From assembly GCF_001659605.2 (NCBI RefSeq), contig NC_035171.2, forward strand, positions 25,399,825 through 25,463,824: a stretch of DNA of 64,000 nt. Direction: 5' to 3'. The notes under the pieces are model-generated. The model searched no databases and was not told the DNA's origin. It saw nothing but the letters and a program-made list of their open reading frames with translations. Below are positions 34,225 through 47,163 of this stretch, in pieces. Source of the stretch: Manihot esculenta (lineage: Eukaryota > Streptophyta > Magnoliopsida > Malpighiales > Euphorbiaceae). The position numbers were made by a program, and so were the translations under genes. Each line of letters starts with the position of its first letter. The first letter of the stretch is position 1.

Positions 34225-35103
34225 TAAGTTCTAGATTTGATCATATCAATTGTGAATTTATAGCAGTAAGTACATATCATGGCTTTATACTGTGGCAAGA
34301 TTGTGATATCAGCTCTGGCTGTGTAGCTTCCCTAAGAATAGAAGGCATAGCTGTTTGATTGAGAACAAGTTCTCAACAGTTACATTCCAAGACAATTATT
34401 TGCTACTTTCTTGTCATTTTTTGTTACCTCCTTGTGTTATTTAATTTATTATTTCCTCAAGTAAGTTGTTATTTTGCACTGAAGATGGATTATTCTCGAA
34501 AATAATGTTAATCAAGTATGGTTGCTAGAGCAACCAGGAGAATTGTATGCTTGGATTTGTCATTCTCTTCGTATGAATAGTAAGTAGATTTAGGCGTAGA
34601 AATGAGTTAAAAAGATTACTGCTTTCTCTTTTTTTCCCTTTTTCCGAAGATGAGATTCATTGAGATGAAAGGGGTAATTTTTATCCATGTTGGGTATATT
34701 TCATTTCCATTATTCAATTTTTAATTTGTATCCATAAAATCATTTAATTTTGTTTCGATAAGATCATCCAAATTTAATTTTGTTTTTACAAGAAGTCACC
34801 GATATAGCTGCTTTTCAAGTTACCAACTCCTCTATTCATTAATAGGTATTTATTATTTTAATTTTAATTTTCATAAGTATCTAATATTTAAATAATTAAT
34901 ATATTTTTTGAATATTTAATAATTATAAAAAAAATTATATCACATATTAACAAAATTTAAACTTATTAACTATTGATATTTGTTAATTTAATATTTTTCA
35001 TAATTATTGAATATTTGAATGTTGTATTTTAATCATTCTTATCTCTAAAATTTAATCTCATAATTTTTTGTATGTTTCAAATTTGAATATTTTTATTAGC
35101 TTC
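34225..35103 (+). other. AVT3 3' UTR and AT-rich flank
   Basis: The first 200-300 bp are probably the transcript end. The rest is AT-rich without a recognisable feature. Confidence 0.45.
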
Positions 35104-35249
35104 TGATAGAGTTTAAACGGAACAAACTTGCGGAATATATGAAACAGAGAAAATAGTTTGTATTAAGAACGACTGAATTTCTCAAGTTTCCTCAACAAAC
35201 AAAATACTCTAAGAATCTCTCCGCTGTGAAGCTGTGAAACTCTTAGCAC

Positions 35250-35665
35250 TATTGGGTTTAAAAAAAAATCAATCGAATTGAATTAATTTTAAAATTTGAT
35301 TCGATTTTTTATTCAATTTGATTTGGTTCGGTTTTTAATTTTAAAAATTTTAGTTATTTCAGTTCAGTTCAATTTTGATTAAAAAAAATCGAAAAAATCA
35401 AATTGAATCTAATATGTTATTTTTAATAATATAGGAAAATTAAATTATATTAAAATTAAAATATTTTAATTAAATTTTAAAAAATTAAAAATAAAGTGTA
35501 AAAGGTAAAAAATTTATTAAAAATTATAATTAATTAAATTGAATCGAATTGAATATGATCAATTCGATTTGATTCGGTTTCTAATTAAAATTAATTCGAT
35601 TTATTTTTTTAACATTAAAATTTTAATTTTTAATTTATTTAATTTAATTCAATTTTAAATCATAA
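35250..35665. mobile_element. MITE-like insertion inside the gypsy LTR
   Basis: AT-rich palindromic sequence with AATCGAATTGAATTAATTTT on one side and AATTCGATTTGATTCGGTT on the other, resembling the element at 2696-3143. It interrupts sequence that is continuous in the partner LTR near 37950. Confidence 0.55.
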
Positions 35666-36130
35666 TGCAGCTTAAGCTGAAAATTGATATTCTATTCTCT
35701 GTCATTTTCTATAATATATACTCATTACATGTAATATATACTCATTATATAAATTATTATTGATTTTCACACTCTGCCATCTGTCCTGTCTTTTCCTTTA
35801 TTTCCGCTGCTGTAACAACTTCCTATACTTTTAAAATATTTCTGTTGGAGGTGCTTACAGTTCCTTTTTAATTTTCTTCTCCAACAGACCTTCAGCTGTC
35901 TTAATCCATCTATGGCTACAGGATGATCCAATTGAATGAAGCGAAATTGCATGGTCAATGGCTCTTCTACAAAGAAGCTTTGTTGCTTCAATGAACACCT
36001 TCTGAAAATGCTTAATAAAAGACTATAATTGTTCCTTTTGCTCTGTATTTAATTTTGATTTTATCTCGTAGAATAACTCCCTTTTCTCAAAAGCTCATAT
36101 CACAGCATAAAATTCTACTTCTGTTAATTT

Positions 36131-36450
36131 TCATAACATTAATACTGAAATTATGGCTCTGGCTAATAACGGATCTCCTTCAAATTTCACCCTAATACCT
36201 TGGTGTAAAAATTTCATAGTCATTTGATGCCAATTCACTTCAACATTCCCTAATTTCTCCAACCATGCAACTCCCAGTATCATATCAACCCCACTTAGCG
36301 GAAACACATAGCAATCTTTTTGGATTTCAAAATTTCCCAAAGAAATCTACAATTTCGAACACAAACTTGAAGTTTTTGTCCTTTAATAAAGTTGCCACTC
36401 TATCAGCTATAAAATTATGGCTTGCTCCACTATCGATCATGATAACCAAA
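36131..36450 (-). pseudogene. Gypsy aspartic protease fragment
   Basis: VIMIDSGASHNFIADRVATL (about 36440-36380), with the DSGAS active site, then after a shift PLSGVDMILGVAWLEKLGNV at about 36300. Both are standard gypsy protease motifs. RT should follow but the LTR follows instead. Confidence 0.75.
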
Positions 36451-37298
36451 GACGCATTTTAACTTTGCTGTAAATCTTCATTGTATGAGCCCTAGAAATG
36501 CCTCCTATCGAATATAATGGTAGCTCCAGTTGGGCTAGATGTCCCTCCACTTCTATTGCATTCCCCATTTGTTCTTCAATATCCCCTTCTGGTACAGCTT
36601 CATCTACCCTGACAATAAGAGCTCTCAAAGTCTTGTTAGGGCACTCATGCATGGGTGATATAATTGGCGGCAACGATAGCACAATCCCTTTGCTCTCAGC
36701 TCCATGAATTGTTAATATGGGTATTGTCTGGTACCCGATTCTTCATGAATCCCCCAGCCAATCCTTTATCCTGCGATTGAGGCAAAGTCAAACATTGAGT
36801 TTTTTTTTTGGAATGTTAGGGCTCGATCTGGTGGCTTGGACACTTTTGAAGGAGCTGGATTTGATTAGGTCTTACAGGGGTTTAAATCAGCGCTCGTGAG
36901 AACACAGTAGCCATATTATGCCATAGCCCATGAGTTTTACTGCTTGTGACTCTATTTTCTCCAATGGTTCCCTTCCAGTCCTTTTTCTCCAATGTTTGCA
37001 AGAGTTCTCTCTCAATTTCTCTTGCTAACTTCATAATTTTTAATAAATCTGTAGTTTCATGGAATCAGATTTGGACCCTTATTTCTGATTTCAAACCATT
37101 TAAGAAATATCCCAAATAGTTTCGATCTCTGATTCCATGTACTTGTGATGTGCAAGCTAGGAATTCATTGGAAAAACTTTCCACAATTCCATCCTGTTGT
37201 ACCGCAGCCAATCTTTCAAAAGTTCTTGCATAATCATCTCCCCTATATCTCTGCAGTATCTCCAGTGATAACCTTTCTCATGACATAGTTGGCATTAG

Positions 37299-37535
37299 TT
37301 ATTTAATACATCTCATCCAATGCAACGCCGGCCTTTCAATGCAAACTAAGGCCAAAGTCACTTTCTGCTCATCGGTGGTATAGTGTACCGAGAAATATTG
37401 GTCATCTCGGGAGAGCCACCCTACCGGGTCACTACCATCAAAGTTTGGGAGTCCCATTTTTTTTCTTTTACTTAACTGTGATTCATCGGACATCATCATG
37501 TGTGAAGGAGTGATCATTATGAATGATGATGACAA
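37299..37535 (-). pseudogene. Gypsy gag N-terminal fragment
   Basis: Contains KMGLPNFDGSDPVGWLSRDD then QYFSV and ERPALHWM, the start of the retrotransposon gag domain. Further gag-like sequence (about 37260-36900) is broken by shifts. Confidence 0.75.
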
Positions 37536-38226
37536 AGCTCTAATGGCAATACTCTCTTTGAGTAGCTATAGGACCTTGAGTCCCACTGTTAGTTCCTTTC
37601 GTTTTATAAGATTAGTCAAGTGTACCAGCATTAGTTCAATCCCGATAACTTTTTCAATTGTTGCTGATACTATAAAAGCTTTGAGGCTACCTGCTTATCC
37701 TATTGTGTTGTTCCCTTTCCAGACTAAACTTGCGCAAATGTTCTTCCAATGCTGCAATGTTCCTCTCTCTCACTTCTACTCATGAATCCATCCTCATGTT
37801 TGGCATCTAGCAGGTTAGACCAATTGATAAAGTTTAAAAGGAACAAACTTGTAGAAATATATAGAACAGAAGAAATATTTTGTATATATTAGGAATGACT
37901 GAATTTCTCAAGTTTCCTTATAGACAAAATACTCTGAGAATCTCCCCAGTATGAAATTCCTATCCCAACATAAGCTAAAAACAAAATAATAATCTCAATA
38001 TCTCCTCCTCTATTCTATTCTATGATATAAATTCATTGCATGAATGATTACTGATTTTCTCTCCCTGACATTTGTCCCATCCTTTCCTTTATTCCCGTTG
38101 CAGTAACAATTTCCTATACTTTTGAAATATTTCTACTAGAGGTGCTTACGGTCCCTTTTAATTTTCTTCTCGAATAGACCTTCAGCTGTTTCAGCCCATC
38201 TATGGCTAGAGGATGACCCAATTGCA

Positions 38227-39113
38227 CACGATTTCTGTCCGTTTCTAAATTAATTTAAATATTTAATTTTTTTATTTTAGTGATTGTTAATTTTAATGCT
38301 AATCGGGTGGCACAAGATTTAGTGAGATCAAGAAAAATCTTAAAGTAATTAAAGGTATTGTATTTGATTACGGTTGTGCATAGTTCTTGAGATCCCGAAC
38401 TGAAAAACCATGCCGAAATCGATAAAGAAATGATGTTATAAAAACTGAATTGAACTTATTTAGCTATTTGGTTTTGGTTCTATTTTCTTATCAAGAATCG
38501 TACCGTAACTGAATCGAAGCCATACTGAATTGGAAACTGATTTTATATATATATATTTTTTAAATGATTATAGTAATATTATAATTATATCATATAATTT
38601 CAGTAATATATTTTATATCTTATATACGTTTAATATAATCTTATAATTTACATTACTAAAATTATAGGATTCTATTTAATGAATAAAATCTTAATTTTAT
38701 AAATTGTTAAATAATATAGAGTAAAAATTTGTAAGTAAATAAAGGTATAAATAAAATAGTTATTCGAGAGTTATTCCAATCTTAATAAAAATTTAATACA
38801 TTGTGTATGTTAGTTATTTGAGAGTTATTCTAAACTTAATAAAAAATTAATACATTGTGCATGTATGTATACTCTTTTTGATTATTTTTATATTTAATAT
38901 TATTTAATTATTTTTATAAATTAAATTATTCGTATAATTTAAATATGACTCTCTCTTAACTATTAAATATTTATTAAGAATATTATAAAATAATTATATA
39001 ATCTAATTAGTTATTAAAATATGATTTAAATAATTTAATTAGTTAATCACAGTTTATTCTATCTAGAGAGATTATTAATACTATATAATAATCATCCAAA
39101 GTAAATCATGAGT
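38227..39113. other. AT-rich intergenic DNA
   Basis: There is a loosely palindromic TTCGGTT-like patch at about 38370-38545, then sequence so AT-rich that no frame is meaningful. TATTCGAGAGTTATTC and its flanks occur twice (about 38760 and 38815). Confidence 0.45.
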
Positions 39114-39361
39114 TGTCATTATAAGACAGGTTTACGCGACAAAAATTTGAGAAGTAAGTAGGCGATACCATCCAAAAAAATGAAGATCCGGACACCTTAA
39201 CATCCGATTTATTATTAAGACTTGCCTTTTCTTAGATGGGACGAGTCTTGGCACAAAGTTATTATTATCAGGCTGTTCCAGCATATCCCCATTATGTCTA
39301 TAATCGCGGGATCACCAACATATTAGCTGGCGATATCTCTTATCAAGCAGCCGGCCATATT

Positions 39362-41737
39362 TGAAACGACCCGGAAACCGATACCCCTCTGTAACGGCCC
39401 GAACCATCACCGGCGCTAGGATCCAGATCGGCTTAAGGCCGCCGGGACCCGTAGCAAGCCAAACATACATACTATCACCTGGTCAAATCCCATACATGAT
39501 CAAAACTCTAACATAAAACCTGAAATCTGAACATCTGTTGAACCCAAACCTGACCTGTGCATGTATCCTGACATGAAACATACATCATAAAATCATAAAA
39601 CCTCCACTGGAGTCCTCATCATATACTCCAATGGGGTAACATTACATGCCTCAAGTTTGGTTCTCAACTCAACATATAACATAAACATAACCATGCATTA
39701 ACAGGGATTAACCAATCTATAGGGCCAAGCACACTCTAATCCATAAACATTAACTCTACAATCAGTTACATACATTATCTCAACTTATATTACATCAACT
39801 TATATTACATCAACTTATATTACATGTCCACTTCTAAAACTACTAAACTGATACATAAACATAAACTATTACATAAAACACACGTCTCTTAATCTTTACC
39901 CTGCTGACTTCTGAGCTCTGACTTAAAACCTGCAACACTGGGGTTAGGGGAGAGGGGTGAGCTAAAAAGCCCAGAGAGTAGAAACAGAGAAAACAGTTCA
40001 TTAATTACATGCTTTCATGAAATGCATCATAACACAGAGAAATCACATAATCTTGTCCGTCTCGGGGCTTATGCAAGATTTATTCCCCACGGACCCTGGT
40101 TTCTGAGAGTCTGACTTTTTGCATGCATCTTTCCTCTCAGAGGATGGACATGACATCAAAAATCCCTCTGTCGGTGCCCGGCTCCCCCATAGGAGCTCAC
40201 AAAGGCCTGTAACATACATGACATGGTGTCTGGTCCACAGAGAGCTCACATGGACTTTCCTACATGTACTTGTCCGGCTCTCAAAGGACTAAGACAAGAC
40301 TCGTGACAGATATGGGCTATTGAAGTCGCCTCGGTCCACCCTACCTCAGCATCAACATGAAATAATGCAATGCAACATATTCGTGAACTAGTGCAATCAA
40401 CCTACTATACATAATCATGATGCATGAACATGCTTTAGGCATTAGATTTTGTGCATAAAAGATTAAGTTTAGTTCTACTCACCTCCTGGCAGACGCTGAC
40501 TGACTCTGCAACTGCTAACCCTGATGGCCTCCTCGGTCTCTCGGGTCCGATTCTACACAGGTGGACTCGAATGAGGTGCCAAACACATTCTAACAACTCA
40601 TAAACATACCCTAAAACCTCCTCTAAACATCACTTAAACATGCATGGAAAACACCCAAGAAACGGCTGGACAGGGCACTTTCGGCGGCACCTTCGGCGGC
40701 CGAAAGTCCCTTCCAGAGACGAAACTCGGGTAGGTTCGGCGGCAGGTTCGGCGGCCGAAACCCTTAGACAGAAACGAAAGTCCCTCCTTCGGGGGCACGT
40801 TCGGCAGCCTAAAGACTGCCTCCCATGCAGGTTCGGCGGCCGAAACTCCTTTCGGCGGCCGAACCTGGTCCCCTCTGGACGACAGGTCCGATTCTGCCAA
40901 GCCAAAAACCAAACTCAAATATACCCAAATCCTCTCACATTCTCTCCCAATCATGCATACTCACTCCCACAAGCATAAAGGAGCATAAACTAACATAAAC
41001 TCCTCAACACAAACATCACATAACATACATTGGGTATAAAACCCACATAAACCTAAACATGCGTATCTACCCATACTCAACCATCAAAAACTTCATAAAA
41101 CTTCATGAAAACTCTAGGGAAGCAAGGATCTACACTTACCTCTTGGAGATCGAGGGTGGTGTGACCCCTAACTCGGAGGTGTGGAGAATCCAAGTTCCAA
41201 AAGCTCCAAGCTCCCAAAACTCCTTTTAAGCTTTAAATCTTCAAACATGAGGGTAAAAATCATGAAAAACTTGAGAGATGGGTAGAGAAAACACGAAAAC
41301 GACCAAAGGAAGGCATAAACTCACCTGAGCTCGAGAATGGGGAGAAAACTCACCCATTTCCGATCTGAGGGCCCTTTATAGGTGGCCTGGTCGAAGACCT
41401 TCGGCAGCCTAACGTGCCCCCTAAACTCATGCATGTTCGGCGGCCGAACTTGACTTTCGGCGGCCGAACCTTGGCTAGTTTAAACAAGACTTTCGGAGGC
41501 CAAAGGCGCTCCCGAAGCCTTTCCATGTTCGGCGGCCGAACTTCACTTTCGGCGGCCGAACCTGGCAAAGCCTCCTTGGTCTTTTCCTTTTCAAACTCAA
41601 TTCATTTTCATTTAAAACAATGAAATCATGTGAAAAACATTTTAGAAAACACATTTTACCCCTTCTAGAGAGATCCAACACCCTAGATTCCGCCGGAAGG
41701 CAGGAATCCCGATGCCGGATTCTAGCCGGGTATTACA
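39362..41737 (-). mobile_element. Solo LTR of a chromovirus family, target-site duplication ATATT
   Basis: 2,376 bp, starting TGTAATACCCGGCTAG on the minus strand and ending CCGGGTCGTTTCA. It aligns along its length with the LTRs at 44956 and 61338 but is clearly divergent. ATATT flanks it at 39357-39361 and 41738-41742. No internal sequence remains, as after LTR-LTR recombination. It contains many GC-rich TTCGGCGGCCGAA palindromes. Short frames within it are not genes. Confidence 0.85.
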
Positions 41738-42529
41738 ATATTATTGCCAGATTATCGAGAAATATCATATTTATCCACTTTCCTACAGTATAAAAGGGGA
41801 AGGATCACAAAAGAAAAGGTATGATATTCTCTTACACTACTCAAATCCTAAGTAATTCATTATATTCTCTCTATTCTTTAGTATACTAACTTGAGCATCG
41901 GAGTGGCTGCCGTGGGCATCCACCACCACCTCACATTCTCTTCCTTGCAAGTCTAGCCAATCACAATATAGCTTTGTTTCGGCCACATCATCGATCTAAT
42001 CTCAGCAACATCATTTGGTTTCATTGCCGAAAAATCCATTGAATTCTCTCTGTTCATTTGGATTAAAATTGGTCTCCTACTGTTTCTCTCATAGAAAAAT
42101 ATCTCTCTCTCCTTGCACTCTTAAAATGGCTGGTAGTTCGTGAGCTACTGCTAATAATACCACCAATGAGGGGTCATCGTTTCTTCCACCTCTGACAATA
42201 GATAAAACACACCCTTTATGGTCAATGAAGCATACCTCAATAATTTAAACAATAAATAGATACTTCAATACATCTAAAGGCTGCAGGCTACTCTCGGGCA
42301 GTATAAGGCTTAGGAGAAGGCATCGAATATGGCTCTTGGGAGAAGGGAGGAGGCCTCTGTAGACACCCCAAAGGCTCGGGCAGAAATAGTCAGGATACGG
42401 CCTAAAGGAAGGGCCGAGTCCGAAGATGAATCAGACAAAGCTTCGAAAGGCATTAATTGGAAGCTAGTACCGGCCGTGCAAAAGTAAAAAAAGGAATAAG
42501 AGGAGGATTTTGGCCTAGATGGTGCCTCG

Positions 42530-43500
42530 CCTCTTTCAAAAAAAATCTTAGTAGAAACCTTTCCAACCAAGTTCAAACCGCATAGTTTGGACAAGTACGA
42601 TAGAACAACAAATCCTAGAAGCCACCTGAAAATCTTTAGGATGACCATGTAGCTTCAAGATGTCAACAACTTTGTGTTGTGCCGAGTGTTTTCATCAACA
42701 CTCACAGCTTTAGCTTAGAAATGGTACCAAAATCTGAGCTCAGGTTTAATTCAAAACTTTACACAATTTGCTATATTATTTAAATTAAGATTTATTACTT
42801 ATATACCTCCTAAAAAACTTTCCTATGACTTGCGAAAGATCTGCCAAGGAGTCGAGCCCTTAAGGAGTTTTATCTCAAGGTTCAATACTGAAGCCATACA
42901 GGTGGAAGAATTAAATTATGAGATCGCGTGTGAAGTATTGAAGAAAGGAATGTGCAACATCAAATTTATGGATTTATTAATTAAAAATCCAACCGCAACG
43001 TATCAACAGTTGATAGATAAAGTTCAAAAGTATATCAGGCTGGATGACAAAGTTCAAGCATTAAAAGAAGACAAGAAGGCAAATCAAAAAGTAAAGTTAA
43101 AAGCCCGAGAGACGAGGACATAAAGGAGACCACAGGAGTTATCCCATCTCCCGAAGGAGGGATGATCAAAGTAAGTATAATAATTATACTTCATTGAAAG
43201 ACTCACGGACTCATCTTTTGATGTGGATCAGGAAAAATGAAAAAGAAATCAGGTGGCCGCCTAAGCTCAACCCTAAAAAAGCAGAGAAATAAGACAGGAC
43301 CAAGTACTGCAATTTCCATAAAGATCACGATCATACGATAGAAGAATGTCGGCAACTAAAGTATGAGATCGAGAAGTTGATAAGGGATGTCACTCTTCAG
43401 AAATTCACCAGGAAGGGCAGGGAAGAGAGAAGACTTGAGACTGAGGAAATAACTCCCAAAATCAACCCTAACCGAGAGCCTATAGTGGTCATACATGTAA
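42530..43500 (+). pseudogene. Decayed Tat-like gag
   Basis: Broken frames read PTKFKPHSLDKYDRTTNPRS, then KWYQNLSSGLIQNFTQFA, then an open stretch 42830-43123 with SFISRFNTEAIQVEELNYEI, then DRTKYCNFHKDHDHTIEECR followed by QLKYEIEKLI. These are the successive gag motifs of Tat/Ogre-type elements. In-frame stops show it is dead. Confidence 0.75.
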
Positions 43501-43789
43501 TAACAGAAGGACCTAGGGATGATTAAGGAAAGTAAGCAGACTACAAATGTAATTGTTAGTCCGATAAGTTGGAAAAGGATCTTTTAAAGTCTCGAAGGTC
43601 ATTTGCCCAGAAGGCTTATAAGCTGACCAAGCTGAAAGGCCGAGTGATTCCCCACTCCTAATATATTTGTAACATAAAGAAATTTTTTCAATGATAACGT
43701 TAACGAGGTATTTTTCATATGTTATATTCTTCAGTGATAAGAAATGATAGGATTACCTTCCTTGAAAGAGAAAAAAGATTAAGGAGACA

Positions 43790-44320
43790 AGAAAAAGCCA
43801 CATGGTGGGTTCCGCCAGACCATTCGAGCGCTGGTCCCACTAAACAAAGCCACAAGGTGGGTTTCACCAAGCCAAGTCACAAGATGGATTCTGCCATACC
43901 ATTTGAGCATTGGTCCCACTAAACAAGGCCACAAGACGGGTTCCGCCAAGCCAGGTCACAAGGCAGGTTTTGCTAGACCATACGGGCATTGGTCCCACTA
44001 AATAAAGTCACAAGGCAGGTTTCGCCAGGCTAGATCACAAGGTGGGTTTTATCAATCCGTTCGGGCGTTGGTCCCACTAAATAAGGCCATAAGGTAGATT
44101 TCGCTAGGCTAGGTGACAAGGCAGGTTCCGCCAGACCATTCGGGCATTGGTCCAACTAAACAATACCACAAGGCGGGTTCCGCTAGGCCAGGTCACAATG
44201 CGGGTTCCACTAGACCATTTGGGAGTTGGTCCCGCTAAACATGGCCATAAGGCGGGTTCCACCAAGCCAGATCACAGGACGAGTTTCGCCAAACCATCTG
44301 GGCATTGTCCGCTCATCAAA
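43790..44320 (+). repeat. 79-bp tandem repeat array, about 6.5 units
   Basis: GGTCCCAC or close variants recur at 43833, 43912, 43991, 44070, 44149, 44228 and 44307, a strict 79-bp period. Each unit also has CAAGGCGGGTTCCGCCA-type stem sequence. Degenerate traces continue to about 44480. Such arrays are common in the 3' region of Tat/Ogre elements. Confidence 0.9.
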
Positions 44321-45310
44321 AGCGATCATAAGAGGCCACTAGGCGAGTCTCGCCAGAGGTCAATCCCCTATAAAAAAAATCCTAAGGCATAACCAGGGCT
44401 TCAGGGCGAGTATAAGGCAGGCCAAAAGAACGGGCAAAGGCCCCGCTAATTGAGGTCTTTATGCCAGGCCAGAGGCATGTTTCACCAGATTCAATTACCG
44501 AGTAATAGCCTTGTATAAGACTTTTTGAGACATTTGAGACCCTTTCCATAAGATGGGTGTTCACGGGCAAATACTAGCCTCAAGATTATAAGAAATCCTA
44601 TACGATATTTTAGATCCAAGAAAAGGCACCGCTAGGCCATATATCTGGGTGTTATCTCCCACGTTCAAAGGTTTTCAAGCTATTTATTATTATTATGATG
44701 GACGGGTGTTAATCCTTAGCAATTCTTTATAAGAAAATTGTTTAAGTCTTGAAAGAGGTTATGAACGAGCACAGAGTATACATACACTTAGTGAAAGTAA
44801 TGACATGAGATAATATTTTCATTGAAGTTATAAAAGATTACATGGGAGGAAGAACATCTTCAGGTTTGTCCGCCCAGTCTCTATTACATCACTAATTCAC
44901 TATTTTCTACATCTACTATATTATCTGTAGAGACCAAGTCGTTGGGGCTGCCCTTTGTAATACCCGGCTAGACTCCGGTATCGGAATCCCTACCGTCCGG
45001 TGGGACCTCGGATGTCGGAAACCTCTAGAAGGGTAAAACTATGATTTTATGAAATGTTTTCATGTATTTCATGTTTTTAAGTAAGAGATTAAATGAGTTT
45101 TTACATGAAAAGTCTTTGGAGGGAAACCCAGGTTCGGCCGCCGAAAGTCAAGTTCGGCCGCCGAACATGCATGCGTTTTGGAGGCACGTTAGGCCCCCGA
45201 AAGCATGAGTGAGGGAAGTCCAGGTTCGGCCGCCGAAAGTCAAGTTCGGCCGCCGAACCTTGCATGCATGCGGAGGCACTTTCGGCCCCCGAACGTGGCC
45301 TGGCCAGCCA

Positions 45311-45320
45311 CTATAAAAGG
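45311..45320 (+). promoter_or_regulatory. LTR TATA box of element G
   Basis: CTATAAAAGG, repeated at 61693 in the 3' LTR and present as TATAAAGG at 41380-41373 in the solo LTR, in the corresponding place upstream of the leader. Confidence 0.7.
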
Positions 45321-46406
45321 GACCCTTAGCCGAAATGGGCGAGGTTTTCTCCCATTTTCGGCCACAGCAAGCTTCCGACCTTCCCTTAGCAAATCTTGTG
45401 TTCTTCCTCCAAATCTCTTCCATTTTTCTTGAGTTTTAAACTCACCTTGCAAGTTTTGAACATTTAAACCAAGTTTTGGAGCTTTGGGAACTTGGGAGCT
45501 CATTTTCGTGGATCTCCAAGTTTGGGCCGTCTCCCTCTCGATCTTCAAGAGGTAAGAGCCGATCTTAAGCTCCTTATGTGTTTTAACTAAGTTTTATGCA
45601 AGATCTATGGGTAGAAATGCATGTTAGGGTATATGTTGAGTTTATGGGTTTTGATGCTTTGATGAGCAATGTATGTTGGAAATGTGTTGTTTGAAGTGTT
45701 GTAGTTGGGGTATATTATAGTTTGAGACCCCTAGGTGTGATGTATGTGAAGTATGCATGATTTATGGTTTTGGGAGGCAGGAGGTTCATTTGAACCAAGT
45801 TTCTGCCCGTTTGGCAGAAACCAGGTTCGGCAGCCGAAGGGAGTTTCGGCCGCCGAACCCCTCTTGTGGAGGCAGCATTCGGCTGCCGAAGGTGCCCCCG
45901 AAAAGAGACTTTCGTCTCTGTCTGGCACTTTCGGCCGCCGAAGGTGCCGCCGAACCTGCCTGACTTTCGTCTCTGGAGGGACTTTCGGCCGCCGAACCTG
46001 CCGCCGAAAGTGCCCTGTTCAGCCATTTCTTGCATGTTTTCATGTGATGTTTTCAGGATGTTTTAGGGGGTCTTTGGGGAGTATTTTAGAGTCATGTTCA
46101 TGTATGTTTGGTCCCTCATTTGAGTCCACCTGTGTAGGTTCGGACCCGAGGAACCGAGACCCCCAGCAGTGAGCCAGCTGCTTCAGAGTCTATTCAGAGC
46201 TAGCCAGAGGTGAGTGGAATGAACTTTAAGTTTTAAAGCAAATTAATGAAATGTTTTAGCATGATTCACGCATCATGAATGCCATGAGATATATTAGGTT
46301 GCTTGCATTAGAATTCACGAATATGTTGCATTGCATACTTTGTTGATTGATGTGGATGAATGTTGAATGATCCATTAGCCCTTGTATGTCATGATAGCCT
46401 ATGTGA

Positions 46407-46500
46407 GTCCAGGTGTGCCTGCTACGGCTCTACGCCCCTGGCACTATGACAGATTATGGAAGTCCGGGTGTGCCTGCTACGGCTCTACGCCCCCGGCATG
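46407..46500 (+). repeat. 55-bp tandem duplication in the LTR
   Basis: GTCCRGGTGTGCCTGCTACG plus following bases occurs at 46407 and 46462. The same pair is in the 3' LTR near 62789 and 62844. Confidence 0.9.
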
Positions 46501-47150
46501 TTTAAGTAAGAAAGATAGGGGCTAAATGGTGACAAGTTCATCCTTGTTGTGAAATGTTTGTGTTATGGCGCATACATGAAAGCATGATTTAAATTGATGT
46601 TTTATTATTCTGCTCACTGGGCTCTAGTAGCTCACCCCACTCCCTTTATCCCCAGAGTTGCAGGTACAGGATAGATCGGGAAGTCGGCTAGAGTGAAGTT
46701 AAGTCTTGTATGTTGTAATAGAGAGTAGTGGACATGAATATGATGTAATGAGTAATTATGACCATGTAATGTAATGAATGATTTGATGATGTATTGAGGA
46801 TTATAGTAGTGCTTGACCTAGAGGTGTGTGAATCCCCCTTTATGTACAGAGTGTTTAATGAGTAATGATGTTAATGACCATGATTATCCAAGCTGATATG
46901 TATGATGATGATACTCCATTGGAGTATTTGATGAGGACTCCAGTGTGGAGTTTATGTATGATTTGTGCATGCACAGGTTTTGCTTGGATAAGAGAAAATG
47001 AAAAAATTTTTACAGATCATGTATATGTTGTTATGTATGGGATTCCACAGGTTTACAGGAAGTATGTTGGCTTGCTACGGGTCCCGGCGGCCTTAAGCCG
47101 ATCTGGATCCTAGCGCCGGTAACGGGTCGGATTTCCGGGTCGTTACAGAG

Positions 47151-47163
47151 TGGTATCAGAGCC
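47151..47163 (+). other. Primer-binding site of element G
   Basis: TGGTATCAGAGCC, complementary to the 3' end of initiator tRNA-Met, three bases after the 5' LTR. Confidence 0.85.

Larger units (their letters stand above)
35104..38226 (-). mobile_element. Ty3/gypsy element with RT and integrase deleted
   Basis: Matching sequences at 37825-38226 and 35104-35940 (sharing TGATARAGTTTAAAMGGAAC and TCAGCTGTYTYARYCCATC) behave as LTRs on the minus strand. Between them, in order, lie gag (37535-37299), degenerate gag and a protease. RT, RNase H and integrase are absent, so about 3 kb is missing. The left LTR is split by a MITE-like insertion. Frameshifts are numerous, and LTR divergence is visibly high, so it is old. 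Confidence 0.75.
39114..44955 (+). mobile_element. Tat-like Ty3/gypsy element F, left part (split by later insertions)
   Basis: A probable LTR starts near TGTCATTATAAGACAGG. It contains a TATAAAAGGGGAAGG promoter-like string (about 41792) and the phrase GAGCATCGGAGTGGCTGCCG that I associate with Tat-clade LTRs. It is followed by a decayed gag and a 79-bp tandem array. It is cut at 39361/41738 by a solo LTR and at 44955/63530 by a full element. RT and integrase are not present in this part. Left boundary approximate. Confidence 0.6.
44956..47147 (+). repeat. 5' LTR of element G
   Basis: Starts TGTAATACCCGG, ends GTCGTTACA. TATA box CTATAAAAGG at 45311-45320. Seven perfect TTCGGCCGCCGAA palindromes, and a 55-bp tandem duplication near 46407-46500. 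A good splice donor AAGAG/GTAAGAG sits at 45551/45552. Confidence 0.93.

Noticed and set aside
39390..41737. Solo LTR starting at TGTAACGG (39390)
   Set aside because: That start gives no matching flanks. Starting at 39362 gives TG...CA ends and a perfect ATATT duplication.
43790..44320. CRISPR-like array
   Set aside because: The 79-bp units are contiguous and similar throughout, with no unique spacers, in a plant retroelement.
45148..46172. Several overlapping frames rich in FGGR, RPPK and SAAE on both strands of the LTRs (also at 40630-41681 and 61530-62554)
   Set aside because: They are translations of the repeated GC-rich palindromes. The same segment is open in many frames on both strands and lies in LTR leader sequence.
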